Assembly: GCA_019310865.1 (NCBI GenBank)
Contig: JAFDDL010000154.1
Span: 1-7,924 of the forward strand
Length of the DNA stretch: 7,924 bases
Direction: 5' to 3'
From: Deltaproteobacteria bacterium
Lineage (GTDB): Bacteria > Desulfobacterota > Desulfobacteria > Desulfobacterales > JAFDDL01
The notes beneath the pieces are model-generated. The model saw only the letters and a program-made list of their open reading frames with translations, made no database searches and was not told the origin of the DNA. Below, piece by piece: positions 1 through 5,450 of this stretch (positions are counted from its first letter, which is position 1; each line of letters opens with the position of its first letter). Made by a program: the position numbers and the translations under genes.

Positions 1-1172
1 TGAACAACATGACCGCCCTGGTTAACGGCCATGCGCATCCATATGTTGTGGAGGCCCTCCAAAAGCAACTGAGCAAGGGAACGGTTCATGGTTTTCCCGT
101 TGAGACAAATTACAAACTGGCCGAGATGATCTGCAACCGGGTTCCGTCCATTGATTCCCTGCGTTTTACAAACACCGGATCGGAGGCAACGCTGTTTGCC
201 ATGCGCGCCGCTCGCGGTTTCACCGGCAAGGAAAAATTCATCAAGATTGACGGGGGATATCACGGAAATCACGATTACGCACAAGTGAACCTGTTTCCGG
301 ATATGGCCACAAAGGGTCTTCCCCGGCCTTACGTCGCCAAAGGTATTCCCACAGGTGTGGTCAAAGACATGCTGGTTACCCCCTTCAACGATCTGGATAC
401 CACTGAAAAATTGCTCAAGGAAAACAAAGGGAAAGTTGCCGCCATTATGCTGGAGCCTGTCCTGGGAACCGGCGGGGGCGTCGCCGGAGAGGAAGGATAC
501 CTGAAAGGATTGCGGCAGTTGGCGGATCAATACGAAGTTCTGTTGATTTTTGACGAGATCATCACGTTTCGTGTCCACGAAGGCGGCTGGCAAACCCAGG
601 TGGGTGTCAAGCCCGACCTGACAACCCTGGGAAAGGTGATCGGTGGCGGATTTCCAATCGGCGCTTTTGGGGGCCGCAAAGATATCATGGATATATTCGA
701 TCCGACACGACCCGAATCCATCACGCACTCCGGGACCTTTACCGCCAATGCCATGACCATGACCGCCGGTTTAGCCGGTCTGGAAATCTACAGCCAAAAA
801 GAGATCGACCGGATCAACACATTAGGGGAACAACTAACCGTCGGAATGGAAAAAGCGTTGGCGGATACCGGTACAGTGGGTCACGTGACCGGGAACGGTT
901 CCTTGGCGGTGCTTTATTTTACAGATCAAGAAATGAAAAATGCCAGGGATGTTGTTCTCGGCTTTATGCGTTATGGTGAATTGATGCGGTTTTGCCATCT
1001 GGAGATGATGAACCGGGGCGTCTATTTTCTCCATCGGGGCATGTTCAGCCTGTGCACCCCCATGATCGAAGCGGAAATTAATAAAACGGTGGCAATTTTT
1101 AAAGAGACGCTGGAAATGCTCAAACCGCTGGCAGAAGAGATGAGTAACGAGAAAGCCAGTTTCAAGTTCTAG
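1..1172 (+). CDS. Class III PLP-dependent aminotransferase (GSA-aminomutase-like), 5' partial
   Basis: The reading frame is open to base 1, and the Asn-Asn-Met-Thr-Ala-Leu-Val-Asn-Gly-His-Ala-His-Pro stretch matches the internal 'GHAHP' region of class III aminotransferases. The gene therefore starts upstream, and the ATG at 9 is not its start. Counting from that Met, visible landmarks are TNTGSEAT (54-61, cofactor phosphate region), GGYHGNHD (82-89), FDEIITFR (181-188, Asp182 contacting the PLP ring nitrogen) and LGKVIGGGFPIGAFGG (207-222), where Lys209 should form the Schiff base. The fold acts in the cytoplasm and moves an amino group between PLP and an oxo/amino substrate. It is less like true HemL: HemL has an EPVAGNMN-type segment and DEVMTGFR, whereas this protein has EPVLGTGGG and a one-residue-shorter DEIITFR. 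This resembles the beta-amino-acid transaminase branch. Fold and cofactor are secure; the substrate is unknown. It is convergent with the regulator, 68 bp away, with no strong terminator between. Confidence 0.93.
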   Translation, partial: NNMTALVNGHAHPYVVEALQKQLSKGTVHGFPVETNYKLAEMICNRVPSIDSLRFTNTGSEATLFAMRAARGFTGKEKFIKIDGGYHGNHDYAQVNLFPDMATKGLPRPYVAKGIPTGVVKDMLVTPFNDLDTTEKLLKENKGKVAAIMLEPVLGTGGGVAGEEGYLKGLRQLADQYEVLLIFDEIITFRVHEGGWQTQVGVKPDLTTLGKVIGGGFPIGAFGGRKDIMDIFDPTRPESITHSGTFTANAMTMTAGLAGLEIYSQKEIDRINTLGEQLTVGMEKALADTGTVGHVTGNGSLAVLYFTDQEMKNARDVVLGFMRYGELMRFCHLEMMNRGVYFLHRGMFSLCTPMIEAEINKTVAIFKETLEMLKPLAEEMSNEKASFKF

Positions 1173-1240
1173 CCGTTGTAGCAAAACATCAACAATACCT
1201 GGTTACGTAATTTTTATACATATGCTTTGTTTTTCAAACC

Positions 1241-4200
1241 TCAATTACGCTTATAGGCGGTCGTTTTATGGATTTCCAGCTTCCTCATCCTGTGGTACAG
1301 TGTGCTGGGATTAATATTTAGTAATTCGGACGCTCCCCCCTTACCTCGGATTGTCCCACCTGTCACTTCGAGTGCCCAGAGGATATGCTGGCGTTCGTTC
1401 TCCTCTAAAGTTGTAGCTTTTTTGTTTCCATCCCGTCCCTGGTGTTCCCTTATCAGCTCTGGCATTGTAAACCGTGACCTCAAGCTTAAAATGACCCCCC
1501 GCTCGATGATATTCTCCAATTCTCGGACATTTCCGGGCCAATTATACCCTATAAGTTTTTCCATATCAGTTTTAGATATTTTGTTAATTGGCTTTCCGGC
1601 TTTGCCTGCATGGATATCAAGGAAATATTGTGCAAGAAGAGGGATATCTTCTTTTCTCTTTCTCAGTGGAGCTACATGAATTGGGAAAACGTTCAGTCTA
1701 TAATATAAATCTTCACGGAATCTTTTCGCTTTAACATCCTGGAAAAGGTCTCGATTTGTAGCCGCTATAAGGCGAAAATCAGAACGGAGTGTCTCCTTTC
1801 CTCCCAATCTTTCGAATTCTTTGTTATGCAGGACGCGAAGCAGGCGAACTTGAATGTTCACGTCAATTTCTCCGATCTCATCAAGAAAAAGAGTTCCTCC
1901 GTCTGCCAACTCGAACCGCCCAATTCTTAGTGCCGTGGCTCCCGTGAAAGCCCCTTTTTCGTGCCCAAAGAGTTCGCTGGCAATAAGTGTTTCGGGAAAA
2001 GCATTACAGACAACTCGGACGAATGGTTTGTTTTTTCGCGAACTGTGGTTGTGGATTGCTCTGGCCACTAACTCCTTCCCAACGCCGGTCTCGCCCAAAA
2101 TGAGAACGTTCGTATCCATGTCTGCTACCTGGTCTACTTTTGACAGCACCTCCTTGATAGCCGGGCTCTTGCCGACGAATTCATCAAAATGAAGAATCTC
2201 ACAATGCTGCTCTTCATAGTAGTCTTTTTCTTCTCTGAGTTTTTTATTGAGTATAGTAATGTTTTCATAAGCCATGGCGTTGTCCATTGCGATGGCCGCC
2301 TGGGCTGCAAAATAGTTGAGAATCTCCAGATCCGATTCCTTGAAGGTACTTCTGAAAAATCGATTGTCGAGATAAAGCACACCAAGAACCGTATCCCTCA
2401 ATTTCATGGGAACGCAGATGCAGCCACGCACACTATTATCAGAGAGAGAATCGAGTTTCTTGGTTGAATCTCGTGTGAAGACCCTTCCTTTCCCTATAGT
2501 TGCTGATTCCTGAATCATCTCCATGGAATCCTTGAAACCCGGTTGAGCGATATCCTCTTCAGTCAAATTTTGTGCGGCCCTTAATGTCGGTTTGGCGGAA
2601 GAGTTTTGTTTCTCTATGAGGAATATGGCGGATCGTTCTGCGCCTGTGATATGATTGACCGTAGATATGATACGCCGGACCAACTCTCTGCTGTCTCGAA
2701 TTGTGACCAGTTCTTGACCCAATCTCATTATTTCTTTGACAAGATTTCTATCAGTACGAAGGTCTTCCAGTAAGAATCTGAGCTCCTCGGGGACCATACC
2801 TGCTTCCAATATATCAGAGTTCTTGGCAACCAGTTTTATTATCTCCTCGGCCTTCTTTTTCTTATTCCAAAGGAGATATTGTCTAGCAAGTTCAATTCGG
2901 CTATTCGTCAACTCAAACTGATTACCAGACTCCTCTAAAAACTTTATGGATTGCATCAAGGATCGAATGACATTTACAGGTGACTCGCCACTCCGTTTTT
3001 GAAGAAGGGCCTGGTAACGGCAGGCCAGGCCTTTTATGGATATGCTTCTGCTCTTCATTGCTCTGTCGATTTCATTCTCAAGAGACAGACCTTTTGATTG
3101 TGGGAGTTCTCCCTGCTCTATAAGCCAACAAATTTCTATGAGATAGGGGAAAAAAGCTCTAGGCATTTCTATATTGCGCTTCTTTAGAAGAAATTGGTTA
3201 AGGCAATCGCCGGCCTTTTTTATATAACCCTTTTTGTAATAGGCAACGACTAGATAATGAAGAGTTGAGAGAACTGTCATATTGTTGGGCACTTCACTGC
3301 CCCTTTTTATGGCATCTTCCAAATATCTCAAGGCTTCATCGATTCGGCCGATATAGAGCAAAAGAACGCCGATACCCAGAGCTGCCATACTTGCATTATT
3401 AGAATCACTCTTGTTCATACAGTGGTTGTAAATGGAATTTAGCATTCCAATTCCACGGGTTAATCGTCCTGTGAATCCATAGCAGACACCGATAACCCAC
3501 GCAGCCAAATACGTAAATTCTCCTTTGGGATAACTCTCTATATCAGGGACAAATTCCTCATAATTTCGGACTACATCTCCGTATCGCCCCTTGCAATAGA
3601 GGAAAAATGCACTGAAAGTGGTGGACGAACGTCTCAACCTCTGATCATCGACATTCTGGGCCATGGACCATCCAATATCGAAATGACGAAACGCACTGTT
3701 GAAATTGGAACAATAAAATTCATTTTTCGCCAGTTGCATTTCCAAAAGGGCCTGGTGTGCCTTGTCTTTTCGCTTCTGAGTTCGCTTTACCGCTACCTTG
3801 AGGGCTGAGATTACTGCTTTGATGTCGGGTGCTGCATAGGAAATCTTAGAATATTCGATAGCCCCTTCTGCAAAAAGGTTATCAGACTCCCTGCTGTTGA
3901 TGCTCCTAAGATCTTTTATGGCTTTTTCATAGTATTCCAAAGCCTCGCTGTAGTGATAATTATTACGATAGAGGTTCGCAGCTCTCAACAGCAGGCGGCA
4001 ACCGTCAACGTCGTTGGAAATCTGTATCAGGTGGCCTGCCACGGTAAGTACGGAACCGGCGTCTTCCGAGACCTCTCGCGTCAGAATATTAGCAATTTGT
4101 CTATGCAAACGCTTCCGATCTTTCACTGTCAGAGATCTCCGAAGCCGCTTTAATTTTTCACTGTCCTTGAAGCGAAATCGCCCCGGCCCCTCCCTGGTCA

Positions 4201-4369
4201 ACAATCCCTGTTCGATCCCTTTCTCCATTGCCGACAGAATCTGGGATGCCTTCGATTCATCCATTTCAAGGAGCCAATCAATGGAGAAATCTCCCTCGAA
4301 AAGAGACGCTATAGCCAGAATATGATTATCCGATCGTGAATAAATATCTACAGGGGTTTTATCTTTCAT
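1241..4369 (-). CDS. Sigma-54-dependent transcriptional activator, winged-helix-like/TPR/GAF/AAA+/Fis-HTH
   Basis: This is a complete bacterial enhancer-binding protein of 1042 residues, roughly double the usual NtrC-type length. Residues 1-100 look like the winged-helix segment that follows the NTPase in STAND regulators (AIASLFEGDFSIDWL, then GRFRF and RKRLHRQIANIL), but no NTPase precedes it. Residues about 105-540 are helical TPR-like repeats, e.g. YSEALEYYEKAIKDL (140-154) and GRIDEALRYLEDAI (341-354). A GAF domain spans about 545-700, followed by a short charged helix, likely a coiled coil. The AAA+ domain has Walker A GETGVGKE (759-766), FGHEKGAFTGA (801-811, the sigma-54 contact loop), Walker B GGTLFLDEIG (824-833), ATNRDL (870-875) and WPGNVRELEN (944-953). 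A Fis-type HTH ends the protein (about 1000-1035, ASELLNINPSTLYHRMRKL). It should hydrolyse ATP to open sigma-54 promoters and bind upstream dyads. The frame extends only to a stop at 4408-4406 without another usual start codon, so ATG 4369 is chosen although its Shine-Dalgarno is weak. No response-regulator receiver domain is present, so the input is probably a ligand or protein. Confidence 0.95.
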   Translation of the reverse strand: MKDKTPVDIYSRSDNHILAIASLFEGDFSIDWLLEMDESKASQILSAMEKGIEQGLLTREGPGRFRFKDSEKLKRLRRSLTVKDRKRLHRQIANILTREVSEDAGSVLTVAGHLIQISNDVDGCRLLLRAANLYRNNYHYSEALEYYEKAIKDLRSINSRESDNLFAEGAIEYSKISYAAPDIKAVISALKVAVKRTQKRKDKAHQALLEMQLAKNEFYCSNFNSAFRHFDIGWSMAQNVDDQRLRRSSTTFSAFFLYCKGRYGDVVRNYEEFVPDIESYPKGEFTYLAAWVIGVCYGFTGRLTRGIGMLNSIYNHCMNKSDSNNASMAALGIGVLLLYIGRIDEALRYLEDAIKRGSEVPNNMTVLSTLHYLVVAYYKKGYIKKAGDCLNQFLLKKRNIEMPRAFFPYLIEICWLIEQGELPQSKGLSLENEIDRAMKSRSISIKGLACRYQALLQKRSGESPVNVIRSLMQSIKFLEESGNQFELTNSRIELARQYLLWNKKKKAEEIIKLVAKNSDILEAGMVPEELRFLLEDLRTDRNLVKEIMRLGQELVTIRDSRELVRRIISTVNHITGAERSAIFLIEKQNSSAKPTLRAAQNLTEEDIAQPGFKDSMEMIQESATIGKGRVFTRDSTKKLDSLSDNSVRGCICVPMKLRDTVLGVLYLDNRFFRSTFKESDLEILNYFAAQAAIAMDNAMAYENITILNKKLREEKDYYEEQHCEILHFDEFVGKSPAIKEVLSKVDQVADMDTNVLILGETGVGKELVARAIHNHSSRKNKPFVRVVCNAFPETLIASELFGHEKGAFTGATALRIGRFELADGGTLFLDEIGEIDVNIQVRLLRVLHNKEFERLGGKETLRSDFRLIAATNRDLFQDVKAKRFREDLYYRLNVFPIHVAPLRKRKEDIPLLAQYFLDIHAGKAGKPINKISKTDMEKLIGYNWPGNVRELENIIERGVILSLRSRFTMPELIREHQGRDGNKKATTLEENERQHILWALEVTGGTIRGKGGASELLNINPSTLYHRMRKLEIHKTTAYKRN

Positions 4370-4437
4370 GATAAAAAACTCAATTATTTCTATGGGTTGA
4401 TACGATCATAACGGCCGTGAAATGTTTAAGAAACCAT

Positions 4438-4443
4438 ATTATA
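4438..4443 (-). promoter_or_regulatory. Candidate -10 box for the regulator gene
   Basis: The minus strand reads TATAAT here, about 69-74 bases before the regulator's ATG. No convincing -35 hexamer sits 16-18 bases upstream, so this could be chance in AT-rich DNA. A CCATATT stretch on the plus strand (4434-4440), similar to half of the upstream dyads described below, overlaps it, which would fit autoregulation. Confidence 0.25.
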
Positions 4444-4493
4444 GATACCGGGACTGTGTATAGATAGCATACTCCCCATTCAGACTCAAGAAA

Positions 4494-4535
4494 ATTAATC
4501 CATATTTGACTTATCATCCAAATATTAAACATATT
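4494..4535 (+). promoter_or_regulatory. Upstream activator site 1 (UAS1) with dyad
   Basis: By eye this matches 5159-5200 at 35 of 42 positions without gaps. Inside is a perfect inverted repeat, ATATTTG (4502-4508), N10, CAAATAT (4519-4525). A further CATATTT (4530-4536) repeats the left half-site about 29 bp on. The dyad centre is about 116 bp upstream of the predicted start of transcription from the sigma-54 promoter at 4604, a normal distance for an enhancer-binding protein. It also lies 145 bp from the start of the divergent regulator, the obvious candidate protein to bind it. Binding itself is inferred. Confidence 0.65.
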
Positions 4536-4603
4536 TAAATCGCATTAAATTTAACCAACTTTTTAATAGCTTGTAATAATTTATAATATGTATTTTTTAT
4601 TTG

Positions 4604-4619
4604 CGGCACATAGTTTGCA
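4604..4619 (+). promoter_or_regulatory. Sigma-54 (-24/-12) promoter P1
   Basis: The sequence CGGCACATAGTTTGCA has the -24 GG (4605-4606) and -12 GC (4617-4618) separated by exactly 10 bases. It matches the TGGCAC-N5-TTGCA consensus at nearly every informative position. The predicted start of transcription is near 4630, giving a leader of about 28 nt before the small ORF's ATG. A sigma-54 activator gene directly upstream in divergent orientation supports the call. Confidence 0.82.
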
Positions 4620-4657
4620 ACAGCTCAGGACAGTTCAGGAAAAAGGGATCGATTTCA

Positions 4658-4921
4658 ATGCTGCATATAAAAGAGATATTCCCCGACCGTGAATCTGTCA
4701 CCATCAAAGCGGATGGGAAACTTGACCGGGAGTCATTACAAATTCTTGAGGAGGTCATTGAAGATAATCAAAAGGAAGGCAGAAGGGTAAGCTTGCTGTT
4801 GAGGGGGATTATCCGCGCTGACCGGGATGGAAAAGATTTTCTAATAAAATACCGAGACAGTCTCCCGATGGAGGGCTTATCCGAGTTCTTGAAAAAAGAA
4901 ATCGGTTTTTCGGATTCATGA
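4658..4921 (+). CDS. Small STAS-like (anti-sigma-antagonist-fold) protein, 87 aa
   Basis: The product is a small soluble protein with no signal peptide or membrane segment. Residues 12-23 (ESVTIKADGKLD) look like the first STAS strands, followed by a helix (SLQILEEVIED), then RRVSLLLRGI and ADRDGKDFL, which align with the 'vvLDLs...iDSSGl..L' part of STAS domains. If so, the DSSG phosphorylation motif is replaced by DRDG, with Asp where SpoIIAA-type proteins carry the phosphorylated serine. The start is ATG 4658, preceded by AGGAAAAAGGGA (4637-4648). An in-frame TTG at 4601 can be discarded because it lies in the promoter, upstream of the predicted start of transcription. The gene has its own sigma-54 promoter beside the divergent activator, so it is likely part of that activator's regulon and may modulate it. 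The STAS assignment is from pattern only; a hypothetical protein is the conservative name. Confidence 0.72.
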   Translation: MLHIKEIFPDRESVTIKADGKLDRESLQILEEVIEDNQKEGRRVSLLLRGIIRADRDGKDFLIKYRDSLPMEGLSEFLKKEIGFSDS

Positions 4922-5158
4922 GTTTCAAGAGAGATTCGCCTGAATACTTGTAGTTGCCGGCAAATGGTCATAAGCGCAAGCGGTTTGTGAAATTACACCC
5001 GGGCAACAGGACAAGAATAGAGGACGGCTTTTCGACTATTATGTAAAAACACATGATACAACCAACAAAAATTATGGAATCTGTTCCTAAAGGGTTATAA
5101 TATCCTATGGCATACCTGCGGTCATATTACAGGGCGGTTGTTTTAGCGTCGTTGCATG
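4922..5158. other. Unassigned intergenic spacer between the small gene and UAS2
   Basis: I see no reading frame with a credible start and no RNA gene in this stretch. It holds a 10-bp perfect palindrome, TTGCCGGCAA (4954-4963), too short to act as a hairpin terminator, and a TATAAT (5096-5101) without a partner -35 box. No intrinsic terminator with a T-run follows the small gene, so read-through into the next module is possible. Confidence 0.5.
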
Positions 5159-5200
5159 ATTAATCCATATATGATTTAACATCCATATGTTGCACATATT
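5159..5200 (+). promoter_or_regulatory. Upstream activator site 2 (UAS2) with dyad
   Basis: This is the second copy of the upstream site, starting ATTAATCCATAT as in UAS1. The dyad is ATATATG (5167-5173), N10, CATATGT (5184-5190). Relative to UAS1 the fifth base of the left arm changes T to A and the matching base of the right arm changes A to T, so pairing symmetry is kept. The outermost position is no longer symmetric. Its centre is about 118 bp before the predicted start of transcription of the sigma-54 promoter at 5271. Confidence 0.65.
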
Positions 5201-5270
5201 ATTAGCGGCATGATTATGACGAAATGACATATCATATTGAAATATTAAATAATATTACTATTTATATATA

Positions 5271-5286
5271 TGGCATGGCACTTGCA
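5271..5286 (+). promoter_or_regulatory. Sigma-54 (-24/-12) promoter P2
   Basis: The sequence TGGCATGGCACTTGCA is a near-consensus sigma-54 promoter. The -24 GG (5272-5273) and -12 GC (5284-5285) are spaced by 10 bases, with TTGCA intact. Transcription should begin near 5297, leaving a leader of about 154 nt before the TonB receptor's ATG. The upstream 50 bases are very AT-rich, which suits DNA bending between the UAS and the promoter. Confidence 0.88.
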
Positions 5287-5318
5287 ACGGAATTAGATTA
5301 AAAGGTAAGATGGCGTCC

Positions 5319-5409
5319 ATGCTCCAATAGAAAGATACTCGCTAAAACCGGTTTTATTAGTGTTACAGAGAAAGGAAAACTTGATCCGGATTCCCTACAA
5401 ACACAATAA
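5319..5409 (+). pseudogene. Relic of the STAS-like small gene in the receptor leader
   Basis: An ATG at 5319 lies about 34 bp after the -12 element, as in the intact copy, but its frame stops after three codons. One base lost between about 5322 and 5328 would restore a frame whose product reads ISVTEKGKLDPDSLQTQ (from 5356) before a TAA at 5407. This parallels ESVTIKADGKLDRESLQIL of the 87-residue protein, with two residues missing. The restored frame has no ATG, GTG or TTG of its own between the stop at 5299 and 5407. Only the N-terminal third survives. It is therefore a decayed duplicate, now part of the receptor mRNA leader. Confidence 0.72.
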
Positions 5410-5436
5410 TCGTATCACATTAACCGACCAAAAGAT

Positions 5437-5443
5437 AAGGAGG
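5437..5443 (+). promoter_or_regulatory. Strong Shine-Dalgarno of the TonB receptor gene
   Basis: AAGGAGG is a perfect match to the anti-Shine-Dalgarno, with 7 bases before ATG 5451. It fixes the start codon and suggests efficient translation. Confidence 0.9.
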
Positions 5444-5450
5444 AAATGGT

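Larger units (their letters stand above)
4494..5409 (+). repeat. Duplicated promoter module (two copies, offset about 665 bp)
   Basis: Copy 1 runs from 4494 to about 4750 and copy 2 from 5159 to 5409. Each contains, in the same order, a matching upstream site, an AT-rich stretch, a -24/-12 sigma-54 promoter and an STAS-like reading frame. From the first base of the upstream site to the -24 GG is 111 bp in copy 1 and 113 bp in copy 2. From the -12 GC to the ATG is about 40 and 34 bp. Between the copies lie the rest of the small gene and about 237 bp of unassigned DNA. The simplest inference is an old tandem duplication whose second copy now serves the TonB receptor gene. Confidence 0.8.

Noticed and set aside
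9..11. ATG at 9 as the true start of the aminotransferase
   Set aside because: The frame is open to base 1 and the residues right after it belong to the family's internal GHAHP region, so the N-terminus lies outside the window.
834..1184. Minus-strand 116-codon open frame over the aminotransferase
   Set aside because: It is an antisense shadow of a strongly conserved enzyme, with low-complexity, His-rich composition and no sensible context.
1206..1249. CGTAATT / AATTACG inverted repeat between the convergent genes as a shared terminator
   Set aside because: It has only 7 AT-rich base pairs around a 30-nt loop, and the right arm lies in the regulator's last codons. Too weak to call.
4601..4657. 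TTG start extending the small ORF by 19 residues
   Set aside because: The TTG and following codons are the sigma-54 promoter itself and lie upstream of the predicted start of transcription. ATG 4658 has a purine-rich Shine-Dalgarno and begins the conserved-looking region.
4954..4963. Palindrome TTGCCGGCAA as operator or terminator
   Set aside because: It is a single short palindrome with no loop, no T-run and no second copy found in the window.
5096..5101. TATAAT as a sigma-70 promoter for the receptor
   Set aside because: There is no acceptable -35 box at 16-18 bp, and the sigma-54 promoter at 5271 is far better.
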